From Planctomycetota bacterium (GTDB lineage Bacteria > Planctomycetota > UBA1135 > UBA2386): DNA of 64,000 bases. The DNA lies in the NCBI GenBank assembly GCA_028281765.1, contig JANQJF010000044.1:94928-158927 (forward strand). The letters run 5' to 3'. This document shows, in pieces, positions 45,644 through 54,053 of the stretch. The notes beneath the pieces are model-generated. The model was given only the letters and a program-made list of their open reading frames with translations, did not search any database and had not been told where the DNA came from. A program made the position numbers and the translations under genes. Position 1 is the first letter of the stretch. Every line of letters begins with the position of its first letter.

Positions 45644-47713
45644 TCACTCGACCTTCAGCTTGGTCAGCTTCAGAGTTTCGGGGCCCCAATCCTCGCCGAA
45701 CACCTTGTCGAACCGGAACTCCACCGGGATCAGCCAGCCGCGGAAGGCCTGGAACTTCGCGGTGACGGTCTCTCGCCCGGTGCGAAGCGACGTCGGAACG
45801 ACGTGCGCCCCGACTTTCGTGTAGCCGATCTTCCGGCGCGTGCCGCCGTCGTAGACGAGCTCCACGATCCTGCCATCGCGCACGACGACTTCGAAGTAGG
45901 GCCCGTTCTCGATGCGAAACACACCCGCGTCATCGGGAGCCTTCGAGACGGTCGCGCCCGCGAAGGCGTCATCGAACGAAGGCCTGGCGCAGAAGTCGCG
46001 ACCGCTCCAGATCCGAAAGCGATCCATGACCATGAACTCGACTTGCTTTCGCTTGCCGGCGTCGATTTTCTGTCGAATCTCGACTTCGGCGCCGCGGTAG
46101 CGACGGCCGTCGAATCCCGAGATCGTCACGGCGCCCTTGACCCTGTTCACGCCGAGCCAAGCGTGTTCGTTGCGCCCCTTGTTCTCCGCATGGAATCGGC
46201 CGCGCAGCGTCACGCTGCCGTCGGGATAGCGGTAGCACGCGTCCCAGGCAGAGCGCAACTCCGTCGCCGCGGGACCGGCGTCCACGGCCGACGGCTGCGC
46301 CGCTCCCGTCACTTCGACATCGAAGATCGTCAGCTGGGTGCGAGAACTGATCACGCCCTCGATGTCGTGCGCTTCGAAGTAGCTGATCGGGAGCAACCGC
46401 CCACCCCGCTCCTCGAAATCGAACCGCAGGCGATGGTTCGGCATGTCGATCCCCGTGACGACGAAGCCGTCACCCTGCTGGCGCGTGTGCCAGCGGTGCG
46501 GCGGCGTGAGACCGTCCAGGTAGCCGCTGGCGACGATCGCACCATCGCGAATCGAGAGCGTCGCCTGCATCTCGCTGCCGTCGTTGGCGCTGCGCCAATC
46601 CCAACCGCGCCCGCGAAATCCGAGCACGACCGGATCCCCGGACTGGACGAGGAACATGCTATCCGCCGTCGCGACCTCGTCCGCTGGGGGACGGCGCAAC
46701 GGGTCGAACGCGCGAGCGAGCCCCCACTCGATCCGGCCCGCATCCGACTCCTCGATCGACGCGGAAGGTTGGACATCCACACTACGCTCGCCGGTGATCG
46801 TGAACGCTCCCTGCACACGGAGGCGCCGCGGCTCCTTCCGATGCGACCTCGGACCGGGGACCTCCGTGTACTCGTATTCGAAACGACCGGACACCTTCGC
46901 TTCGTGGTCGGACCATCGACGCCAGCGGCGCCACACGTCGCGGAACGCCTTCGCCGCGATCCCCCGCCCATCGTCTCGATGCACGCTCCAGTCGACGAGC
47001 TCGAACTTGCGCGCGCGCGGGCCGAGCAAAAACGCGCGGTTGCTGTATGACTGCTCCTGGATCTCCCAGCGCTTCGTTTCGTTCGGCTCGAGGTGCACGA
47101 GAAGAAGCGCGCGCCCGGAGTACGGCTTCTCGAGCACGACCCGAAACGCCGCGTCGACCGGGTGCGCGAGCGGATTCGTGACCTCACACCGCGTCAGGTC
47201 GAGGATCTGCGGCGTCACGTTGCCGTACGTGAACTTCTCGTGCTCGACGTTGCGCACCCGCATGGTCAGCTCCGGCTGACACGCACCGCGGAAGAACGAC
47301 GCCCGAGCGACGCTCGCCTTCACGCCGCGCTTCGGCAAATCGGACGGACAGAAGAACGTGTATCGGAGTCTGGCTCCGGCCTCGATCGCGCGACCGGCGC
47401 GACCGTGGAGCGAACCCGCGAAGCGTTTGACGCGCACGGGTTCGAGCGAGCGGCCCGCGCGATCCTTCTTCGCGACGACCTCGAAGACGGTCGGCTCAGC
47501 GAGCAGATCGCCGCGGTTGTGCACTTCGACGGATACAAGGCATCCGTAATGGGACGCCTTGCGCTGGGTCTCCTCACAGCGACGAACCTTGACGACTTTG
47601 ACCGACAGCGCACCGGGATCCCCGGATTCGAAAGTCGGCGACTGCGCACCGAGCGCCATGACCAGGGAGGCAGCGACCACGAGGAGCAGGAGGAGGCGCA
47701 TGATCTCGCGCAT
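45644..47713 (-). CDS. Exported protein of unknown function
   Basis: 689 residues from ATG 47713 (ATG 47701 is also possible). The signal peptide (about 1-26) has a strong hydrophobic core (RLLLLLVVAASLVMALGAQ). The mature part has no motif I recognise: residues about 30-150 look like an Ig-like domain (VKVVKVRRCEETQRKASHYG), and later repeated beta strands end in aromatic turns (GYLDGLTPPHRWH, VEFRFDKVFGEDWG). Basic residues are frequent. It is divergent from the lipoprotein gene at 47812, with a dyad between them that could control both. Confidence 0.65.
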   Translation of the reverse strand: MREIMRLLLLLVVAASLVMALGAQSPTFESGDPGALSVKVVKVRRCEETQRKASHYGCLVSVEVHNRGDLLAEPTVFEVVAKKDRAGRSLEPVRVKRFAGSLHGRAGRAIEAGARLRYTFFCPSDLPKRGVKASVARASFFRGACQPELTMRVRNVEHEKFTYGNVTPQILDLTRCEVTNPLAHPVDAAFRVVLEKPYSGRALLLVHLEPNETKRWEIQEQSYSNRAFLLGPRARKFELVDWSVHRDDGRGIAAKAFRDVWRRWRRWSDHEAKVSGRFEYEYTEVPGPRSHRKEPRRLRVQGAFTITGERSVDVQPSASIEESDAGRIEWGLARAFDPLRRPPADEVATADSMFLVQSGDPVVLGFRGRGWDWRSANDGSEMQATLSIRDGAIVASGYLDGLTPPHRWHTRQQGDGFVVTGIDMPNHRLRFDFEERGGRLLPISYFEAHDIEGVISSRTQLTIFDVEVTGAAQPSAVDAGPAATELRSAWDACYRYPDGSVTLRGRFHAENKGRNEHAWLGVNRVKGAVTISGFDGRRYRGAEVEIRQKIDAGKRKQVEFMVMDRFRIWSGRDFCARPSFDDAFAGATVSKAPDDAGVFRIENGPYFEVVVRDGRIVELVYDGGTRRKIGYTKVGAHVVPTSLRTGRETVTAKFQAFRGWLIPVEFRFDKVFGEDWGPETLKLTKLKVE

Positions 47714-47740
47714 AGTTCGACGCCGATGGACCGTCACGGA

Positions 47741-47760
47741 GTGTCCTCCGGAGAGGACAC
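47741..47760. promoter_or_regulatory. Dyad GTGTCCT-N6-AGGACAC between divergent genes
   Basis: A perfect 7-bp inverted repeat with a 6-nt centre, 27 nt upstream of the ATG at 47713 and 51 nt upstream of the ATG at 47812. It could be a shared operator; there is no direct evidence for the binding protein. Confidence 0.35.
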
Positions 47761-47798
47761 TCACGCACCGTGGATTGTGCCACGCCGCGGCGGCGCCG

Positions 47799-47804
47799 TA
47801 GAGT
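47799..47804 (+). promoter_or_regulatory. -10 box TAGAGT, leaderless spacing
   Basis: Seven nt before the ATG at 47812. Confidence 0.4.
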
Positions 47805-47811
47805 TCTCGCC

Positions 47812-48648
47812 ATGTCAAACGCACGAACCTCGCACGCATCGCCGCACCTCGTGGTCCTGCTCGCTTCGATCGTTTCCGCGTGCTCGTCGTTCGACGCCAC
47901 GGGACTCGGTCGGGATTCGATGTGGCTCGAGGTCCGCGCGTACCGCGTGAGCGAGGCAGCGTTCGACGCGGTCGTGGCGCCGCGGCTGTCGGAACCGGCG
48001 GTGCTCGAACCGCGACGAACGCAGGCCGGCGAACTCGTCGCGGCGCCCCCGCCCGCACCTGCTCGCGAGCCGATCACGCCGGCGGGATTCCGGCCGGGTG
48101 CCGAAGTCGTGGACCTGGACACAACGACTCGGCTCTACGTCGTCCCGTCCGGTGACGAGGCGTCTGCGCTCGTGCTCGACTTGGATTCGCTCGAAGGAGA
48201 CGATCGCACGCGGCGCAGCGTCAGTCGGGTGGAACTACAACCGTCGAAGTCGTGCCGTGCGCGCGTCGATCGCGTGCACGAGTACATTCGCGATTATGAG
48301 ATCGAAGTGAAGAGCGCGAGTTTCGAGGCGAAGCCGGCATCGGCCTCACTAAATGAACGCCTCGAGTGGGCCTGCCGCGTGGCGCGACTGGACGACGGCA
48401 CGCTGGATCTCGAGTTCGAACTGGCCGACGAAGCTGTCGTACGCCCGGTAGCAGCGCACCTGGTAGACGTCGGATACCGTCCGCTCCGAATCGAAACGCC
48501 GCGGCTCGAACGCGTCGGCGTCGGTGCGCGCGTGAGTGTGCAAGATCGAGACGCGCTGATCTGCACTTGGGAAAGCCCCAAGGGCGAGCGCGCGGTAGTG
48601 TTGCTCGAGGTGCAGGCAGGCGCTCTGGGAACAGCCCAGGTTAAGTGA
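47812..48648 (+). CDS. Putative lipoprotein of unknown function
   Basis: 278 residues. The N-terminal signal ends in a good lipobox, VSAC (Cys at about 24), so the protein should be lipid-anchored. The body is mixed alpha/beta with Pro/Ala-rich linkers (PPPAPAREP) and a C-terminal beta region (GVGARVSVQDRDALICTW). No known domain is recognised. A clear hairpin terminator follows. Confidence 0.65.
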   Translation: MSNARTSHASPHLVVLLASIVSACSSFDATGLGRDSMWLEVRAYRVSEAAFDAVVAPRLSEPAVLEPRRTQAGELVAAPPPAPAREPITPAGFRPGAEVVDLDTTTRLYVVPSGDEASALVLDLDSLEGDDRTRRSVSRVELQPSKSCRARVDRVHEYIRDYEIEVKSASFEAKPASASLNERLEWACRVARLDDGTLDLEFELADEAVVRPVAAHLVDVGYRPLRIETPRLERVGVGARVSVQDRDALICTWESPKGERAVVLLEVQAGALGTAQVK

Positions 48649-48649
48649 A

Positions 48650-48676
48650 CGCGCCCGCCATCGAGTGGCGGGCGCG
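48650..48676 (+). terminator. Hairpin terminator
   Basis: CGCGCCCGCC (48650-48659) pairs with GGCGGGCGCG (48667-48676) over a 7-nt loop directly after the lipoprotein stop. It lacks a T run, so termination may need a factor. Confidence 0.6.
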
Positions 48677-48684
48677 TCGCGATC

Positions 48685-48804
48685 GTTACGCGTGCGTAAC
48701 CGAGCAACGCGAAGCGATGCGAGGTCGCCGCATCATGGCTGCGAAGCAGTCAATGACTGCGGCAACAGTGAGTGTCGCGTTTTGCACGTAGACAACTCTG
48801 TCAG
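48685..48804 (+). repeat. Diverged and interrupted copy C of the 55-bp element
   Basis: The dyad GTTACGCGTGCGTAAC (48685-48700) has the same outer arms as the other copies. The tail resembling copy B2 (GTGAGTGTCGCG and TAGACAACT) appears only 66 nt later at about 48767-48804, so the element seems to carry an insertion. The insert contains the dyad GCAGTCAATGACTGC. The tail ends at the stop codon of the ferredoxin gene (48801-48803), echoing how B2 touches a stop codon. Confidence 0.5.
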
Positions 48805-49142
48805 TAGGGCGAGTCGAGCATCATCCAGGCCATCTCTTCGATGTCCGGTTCGACAGCGCCTGTCAGACGGTCGACGGCCGGGCCTTCGCCGAGCACGTGC
48901 TTGACGACGTCGGGGAGGTCTTCCTCCTTGACGTGGCTGTAGAAGAGCTTGTCGGGATAGACAGTGACGTTGATCCCGCATTCGCAGCCACCGAAGCACG
49001 GGTAGCGGCGGACGCGAACCTTCTCTTCGTCCGGATCGACGGCGAGGGCTTGCTCCTTGAGCTTGTCGTGGATGTCACCCGAGCCGCGCTCGGTGCAGTC
49101 GCCGCCCTCGCAGACGTAGACGAGTCGTTGTTCGTCGGACAT
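48801..49142 (-). CDS. Thioredoxin-like [2Fe-2S] ferredoxin, third gene of the box operon
   Basis: 113 residues. Four cluster cysteines in the thioredoxin-like ferredoxin pattern: Cys11-x4-Cys16 (VCEGGDC) and Cys49-x3-Cys53 (PCFGGC), plus an extra Cys55. The fold is that of NuoE/HydA-associated [2Fe-2S] proteins. It begins 13 nt after boxB on the same strand, so it should be co-transcribed with boxC-boxB. BoxB needs electrons to activate oxygen; the usual donor BoxA is a large flavo-iron-sulfur reductase that is missing here, so this small ferredoxin is the obvious candidate. Confidence 0.8.
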   Translation of the reverse strand: MSDEQRLVYVCEGGDCTERGSGDIHDKLKEQALAVDPDEEKVRVRRYPCFGGCECGINVTVYPDKLFYSHVKEEDLPDVVKHVLGEGPAVDRLTGAVEPDIEEMAWMMLDSPY

Positions 49143-49155
49143 TCTCGTATCGGCC

Positions 49156-50571
49156 TCAGTGGAACTTCACGTATTCGAAGTCGACCGGCTGGTCGTTGAC
49201 GCCCTGAGCCGGCGGAGCGATCCAGTTCGCGAACTTACCCGGTTCGTAGACGGCCTTCATGCAGGACCTCACGTAGTCGCGGTCTTCCTGACTCGGCAGC
49301 CACTCACCACGGCGACGCTCCCACTCTTCCTTCGAGACCATCTCGCCTTCCGGCGTGAAGTAGCCGTCCGCGTAGAGACCTTGGTTCCGGTTGAAGCGTT
49401 GGGTCGGCAGCTTCACGCGGAAGTCGACACCAAGGCGATCGAGGTCGCGGTTCCACCGCGACGCGATGCGCGTGCAGTCCTGGTGATACGCATCTAGGAG
49501 CAACGCGTTCATCGCGCGACGCAGCGGGATGCTCTTCTTGACGAGCTTGCCGTCCTCGGGGACGTCCACGTCGTAGCTGTGCTGAAGCGCGGTCGGATCC
49601 TTGTAGATGCCGTCGCCTTCGCGATAGCGACCCTTGAGCCCCGACGCGAACGACTCGGCGGCGTTCGTCGAGTCCTCGCCACCGAACAGGTCCATACTCG
49701 CCGACATCCACTCGTTGATATAGCGCTGCATCATGTCGAACGGGATCGCCCCGACCGACCTCGGATCGGTGCCTTCCTTCGCGAGCTCGGCCGTGCGGTG
49801 CAGGATGCGACCCACGCCGTTCTCACCGGTCTGCATGTGGTAGGCCTCTTCCGTCAGCATGAACTGCGTCGTCCGCGCGAGCGGATCGAAGCTGCTCTCC
49901 GCGAGCGCGGCGAGTTGATACTTGCCGTCACGATCGGTGAACGTCGTGAAGCAGAAGAAGTCGACCCAGGTCTCGATCGGCTTGTTGAACGCCTCGAGGA
50001 TGCGCGGGGTGTCCGGATCACCGCTGTGGCGCTGCAGCATCTCTTCGGCTTCGTCACGACCGTCCGCACCGAAGAACGTGTGCAGCAGGTAGACCATCGC
50101 CCAGAGGTGGCGGCCTTCCTCGACGTTGACCTGGAACAGACTGCGCAGATCGTAGAGCGACGGCGCGGTGTGACCGAGCAGACGCTGCTGCTCGACCGAC
50201 GCCGGCTCGGTGTCGCCCTGCGTGACGATCAGGCGGCGGAGACGGTTGCGCATCTCGCCCGGCACCTCGTTCCAGATCGGCGAGCCGATCTGGTCACCGA
50301 AGTGAATCTTGCGGCCTTCGTGCGCGTCCGCCAGGAAGATACCCCAGCGGTAGTCGGGCATCTTCACGTAGTCGAAGTGCGCCCAACCGCCCTTGCCGAC
50401 GCCGACCGCCGTGCGGAGGTAGATGTCGTTCTGGTTGAAGTCGGTCGGCCCCATGTCCTTCCACCACTCGAGGAAGGCGGGCTGCCACTTCTCGAGGGCG
50501 CGCAGGAGTCGCTTGTTGTCTCGGAGCCCGACGTTGTTCGGGATCTTGGCTTCGAGGTCGACAGTGCTCAT
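49156..50571 (-). CDS. boxB: Benzoyl-CoA 2,3-epoxidase diiron subunit BoxB
   Basis: 471 residues, matching known BoxB proteins (about 470). The six expected diiron ligands can all be placed: Glu122, Glu152 and His155 (EEGRH), Asp213, Glu242 and His245 (EEAYH). It adds oxygen across benzoyl-CoA to form the 2,3-epoxide in aerobic benzoate catabolism. The ATG overlaps the boxC stop (ATGA), so translation is coupled. Cytoplasmic, oxygen-dependent. A ferredoxin gene follows; boxA, a benzoate-CoA ligase and later steps are not in the window. Confidence 0.92.
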   Translation of the reverse strand: MSTVDLEAKIPNNVGLRDNKRLLRALEKWQPAFLEWWKDMGPTDFNQNDIYLRTAVGVGKGGWAHFDYVKMPDYRWGIFLADAHEGRKIHFGDQIGSPIWNEVPGEMRNRLRRLIVTQGDTEPASVEQQRLLGHTAPSLYDLRSLFQVNVEEGRHLWAMVYLLHTFFGADGRDEAEEMLQRHSGDPDTPRILEAFNKPIETWVDFFCFTTFTDRDGKYQLAALAESSFDPLARTTQFMLTEEAYHMQTGENGVGRILHRTAELAKEGTDPRSVGAIPFDMMQRYINEWMSASMDLFGGEDSTNAAESFASGLKGRYREGDGIYKDPTALQHSYDVDVPEDGKLVKKSIPLRRAMNALLLDAYHQDCTRIASRWNRDLDRLGVDFRVKLPTQRFNRNQGLYADGYFTPEGEMVSKEEWERRRGEWLPSQEDRDYVRSCMKAVYEPGKFANWIAPPAQGVNDQPVDFEYVKFH

Positions 50572-52202
50572 GTTCGTCTCCAGTCAAACTGGGCCGGCTC
50601 GGGCCGGCCATACGCGATCAGCGCTCCGTTGTCGCCAGTCGCATTCGGGCGGATGAAAATCCAGTTCTGCCACGCGCTGAGGCGACCGAAGATCTTCGAG
50701 TCGCAGTTCTCGGCGCCACCGAAGCGCAAGGATGCTTCCATCCCGGTCAGCGCGTCGGGGGACAGGGATGCGCGTTCTTCGATCGCGATGCGGACGTCGT
50801 CGTCCCAGTCGAGGTCTTCGACTAGGAACGTCACGAGACCACGCTCATCGGCGTCCTCGGCTTCGAGGACGGGCATCTCCTTCGCGAGCGTCTCGGCCTG
50901 AGACGGGTCGGAGAGGAAGCGGCTGTGGAGTCGCGTGATGCCGTGCGACATCGGCAGGGCGCCGTCCGACAGCGGGCCGATCGCGATCGAAACCGGGTTG
51001 TCCGGATCGTCGATCATGTAGGTGCGATCGCTCGCGAGCGCGGCTTCGAGGAAGACGCCGGCGAACGCGCTGTCGTTGTCGATGAGTGCGAAGAAGCTCC
51101 GCGCGGTCAGGTCGTAGCGACGCAGCGTGCGTGCGACGAACTGAATGATCTCGTTGCAGGCCCAGTGGTCCTTCGCGGCGAACAGCGCCTTCTCGGCTTC
51201 GAGCAGCGCCTTCATGTCACCGCGCGTCTCGAGCAGCACGACCCCGATCTCGTCGTAGCCGAAGCGCAGCTGGCACAACGCGTTGTCGAGCTCGCGGAAA
51301 CACTTGAGGAACCAGGACTGGTCACCGGCTGCGAGGTAAGCCTCGCCGTCCTGCGGCTGCGGAGTCGTCGGCGCGCGCAGCGTCAGCGTCGCGGTGCGCT
51401 TGTCGCTCTCGAACTTCAGCGAGACGTGCTCGTATTCGAGGCCGGTCTCGGTCACCTCGGGCACGATCGGCGACAGCATGATGCCCTTGCCAGCCTCACC
51501 GCGCGCGGGGCGCTCGGCGGCGGCCGCGTTCGCGCGTTCCGCAATCTTCTCGTCGAAGCGGCTCTTCGGCCAGGTGTCGTCGATCAGGTTCCACTTCTTC
51601 GCGCGTTTGCCACGCATGCCCTCCGCGAGCGTCGAGAAGACGTCGGCGCGATCGCGACGGATCTTGCGCTTGTCGACCAGGCGCGTGAGTCCTCCCGTGC
51701 CGGGGAGCACGCCGAGCAGCGGCACTTCCGGCAGCGAGACGGTCGAGCTGCTGTCGTCGACGAGGTAAATCTCGTCGCAGGCGATCGCGAGCTCGTATCC
51801 CCCGCCGGCGCACGGGCCGTTGACGGCCGCGATGGTCGTGATGCCCGAGCCGCGGCTCGCGTCTTCGAGGGAGAGCCGCGTCTCGTTCGTGTACTTGCAG
51901 AAGTTCACTTTGAACGAGTGCGTCGAGCTGGCGAGCATCGGGATGTTGGCGCCCGCACAGAACACCCGGTCGACGCCGCTCGAAATCACGAGCGAGCTGA
52001 CCTCGGGGTGTTCGAACCGCAGCCGCTGGACCGCATCGGCCAGCTCCATGTCGACGCCGAGGTCATAGCTGTTGAGCTTCAGCTCGTAGCCGTCCTTGTA
52101 GGGATGCTCGGCGTCCACATGCATCGCGAGCCGCGCAACGGGACCGTCGAACGACAGGGTCCAGTGCTTGTAGCTGTCAGGGTGGCGATTGAAGTCGATC
52201 AT
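50568..52202 (-). CDS. boxC: Benzoyl-CoA-dihydrodiol lyase BoxC (2,3-epoxybenzoyl-CoA dihydrolase)
   Basis: 544 residues, near the family's usual length (about 550). Two crotonase-like halves: the first with SSLVISSGVDRVFCAGANI (oxyanion hole) and NGPCAGGGYELAIACDE (about 85-160), the second with GVVLLETRGDMKALLE and ALIDNDSAFAGVFLEAALAS. It opens the ring of 2,3-epoxybenzoyl-CoA hydrolytically, releasing formate. First gene of the boxC-boxB-ferredoxin operon. Its ATG at 52202 lies 171 nt from the divergent gene at 52374; both promoters share that gap. Confidence 0.9.
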   Translation of the reverse strand: MIDFNRHPDSYKHWTLSFDGPVARLAMHVDAEHPYKDGYELKLNSYDLGVDMELADAVQRLRFEHPEVSSLVISSGVDRVFCAGANIPMLASSTHSFKVNFCKYTNETRLSLEDASRGSGITTIAAVNGPCAGGGYELAIACDEIYLVDDSSSTVSLPEVPLLGVLPGTGGLTRLVDKRKIRRDRADVFSTLAEGMRGKRAKKWNLIDDTWPKSRFDEKIAERANAAAAERPARGEAGKGIMLSPIVPEVTETGLEYEHVSLKFESDKRTATLTLRAPTTPQPQDGEAYLAAGDQSWFLKCFRELDNALCQLRFGYDEIGVVLLETRGDMKALLEAEKALFAAKDHWACNEIIQFVARTLRRYDLTARSFFALIDNDSAFAGVFLEAALASDRTYMIDDPDNPVSIAIGPLSDGALPMSHGITRLHSRFLSDPSQAETLAKEMPVLEAEDADERGLVTFLVEDLDWDDDVRIAIEERASLSPDALTGMEASLRFGGAENCDSKIFGRLSAWQNWIFIRPNATGDNGALIAYGRPEPAQFDWRRT

Positions 52203-52361
52203 GGAACGCGGCTTTCTAGCTTCCGCCCGGAAGCAGGACAAGCACCATATCGCATTCTTCCGGAGCATCTCCGTGAATTTGTGCACTAAACTGCATTTTC
52301 CGCTCAGGAGAGGCCCGCCGAACCCCGACGGATCACGAAGAGCGGCGTCCCCGCGCCCGCC

Positions 52362-52367
52362 TATGAT
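52362..52367 (+). promoter_or_regulatory. -10 box TATGAT, leaderless spacing
   Basis: CCTATGAT with 6 nt to the ATG at 52374, the clearest example in the window. Confidence 0.55.
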
Positions 52368-52373
52368 CACACC

Positions 52374-54053
52374 ATGATCGCGTCGCTCCTGATGCCGTGC
52401 GTCCTGGCCACCGCGGGACTCCAGCAGCCCGATACCGCGGCGGGGATCACCGAGGCCAGCCGCTCGATCGAACGCGCGCTGACGACCGTCTTCGCCGGCC
52501 GCGGCCGGGGCGAACAGGCGCCGGAGCGGCAGCTGTTCCTGCTCGTCGACGCGACGGAGTCGTTGCGGAAGTCGACGTTCCAAGAGCAACTCAGCGACAT
52601 GCTCGAGCGTTTCGAAGCCCGGCTCGCGAGGACTCGCATCGGCCTCGGTCGGGTCGGCCACCGTGGGGTCGTCGTCGTCGAACCGACGCTCGATCACGAT
52701 CGCGTCCTGCGCGCGGTCACGGGCGAGCTGGCCAAACCGAGCGGCGCGATCCAGAACGTGTACGCCGACCTCCGCACGCTCGCGCCGAAGCTCTCCGGAA
52801 AGCCGGGCCGGCGCGAGATCCTCCTCGTGACCCTGGACAACGGTGACGCCGAGGACGACCTCGAGGCGACCGCATCGCTGTGCGCCAAGCTCGACATCGC
52901 CGTGACGGCGCTCACTTCGGAGTCGTACCTCGCGGATTGCTATTGGCGCCAACAGGGCGCTGGGCAGGCACCGCGAGGCACGACGATGACGGGAGGCGAC
53001 AACCCGTTCGTCGATCTGCCGTACGGGTGGCTGTTCCAACGCACGCACGTCAACGAGGTCACGCCGAGCGGCCACGCGTGCTACGGCATCAATCGGGTCG
53101 TCTCGAAGACCGGCGGTCGCGTGTTTCTCTACGCACCGCGCTCCGACACGAAGCACCGCTGCTCGCACCACGACCCGTGCCTCTTTTGCAACGGCGACCA
53201 CATCCCAGCGGGCGAATCGTACATGTCCGGGCGCATGGCCGACATCGCGCCGACCGTCGCGTCGCGCAAGCAGGCCTACAAGGACGCTGCAAAGGACCCG
53301 TGCACGCGCGACGTCCTGGTGGCGTGGCGCGATGCCGCAAAGAACGGTCTGCTCCGGAGCAGCCCCCCACTCCGTCTCGCGAGCACGTCCGCGAAGCCAG
53401 AGCGCAACCGCGGCGGCCGCCTGCTTCCGATGTTCACGCTGGGCTTCAAGCGGAACGCCGCGAAAGCGGACAAAGCCGGCAAGCAGTGCGACCGCATCCT
53501 CGGACGACTGACCGAGCGCCTCGAGTCCGTGCAGCGCCACGACCGGTCCCGCGCCAACGCGGAGCTGACTCGACTGCTGCTCCAGATTACACGCGTGAAC
53601 CTCGCGCTCTACGCCGGCTGGTGCCGAGAGACCGCGCCGGGCCTCGTTGCGAGAGACCCCGAGCACCCCCTGCCCCCGGAGCAGCTCGCGGTCAATCTCG
53701 ATCGCCGTCCCGTCGGCGTGTCGTTCACCTCGATGTGTCTCTGCCACGGCGTGAAGCCGTTTCTCCGCGCCGAGCTCCCCGGCGGCGAGTCGGTTCGCGA
53801 AGAACTCGAGGAACTCGACGCGATGTGGACCCGGTTCATGGAGCGTTACGCGCACACGCCGTACGCGGTCGCGGCCCACCGCGCAGGCCTCGCGCGATTC
53901 CACCTCACCTACGTCGGTGTCGTCGCGAAGGCCAAGCGGAAGAAGCCCAAGTCGCGCGGCGAAGACGAGCCGGAGACGGAAAAGCCGCGCAATCGCCCCA
54001 AGCGCGGCGCGTCGAGCGGAAGCTCTGCGGGACCGACGACCGGAGGCAACTGA
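52374..54053 (+). CDS. Exported protein with N-terminal vWA-like domain
   Basis: 559 residues. A short, weak signal (about 1-16) precedes a von Willebrand A-like domain (about 50-180; QLFLLVDATESLRK and REILLVTLDNGDAEDD), in which DATES is a degenerate MIDAS-like start. The middle region is Cys/His-rich (about 265-290: HRCSHHDPCLFCNGDH), perhaps a metal site. The C-terminus is Lys-rich and low in complexity. It overlaps the HEAT-repeat gene by 1 nt (TGATG), so the two form an operon. Function unknown. Confidence 0.65.
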   Translation: MIASLLMPCVLATAGLQQPDTAAGITEASRSIERALTTVFAGRGRGEQAPERQLFLLVDATESLRKSTFQEQLSDMLERFEARLARTRIGLGRVGHRGVVVVEPTLDHDRVLRAVTGELAKPSGAIQNVYADLRTLAPKLSGKPGRREILLVTLDNGDAEDDLEATASLCAKLDIAVTALTSESYLADCYWRQQGAGQAPRGTTMTGGDNPFVDLPYGWLFQRTHVNEVTPSGHACYGINRVVSKTGGRVFLYAPRSDTKHRCSHHDPCLFCNGDHIPAGESYMSGRMADIAPTVASRKQAYKDAAKDPCTRDVLVAWRDAAKNGLLRSSPPLRLASTSAKPERNRGGRLLPMFTLGFKRNAAKADKAGKQCDRILGRLTERLESVQRHDRSRANAELTRLLLQITRVNLALYAGWCRETAPGLVARDPEHPLPPEQLAVNLDRRPVGVSFTSMCLCHGVKPFLRAELPGGESVREELEELDAMWTRFMERYAHTPYAVAAHRAGLARFHLTYVGVVAKAKRKKPKSRGEDEPETEKPRNRPKRGASSGSSAGPTTGGN

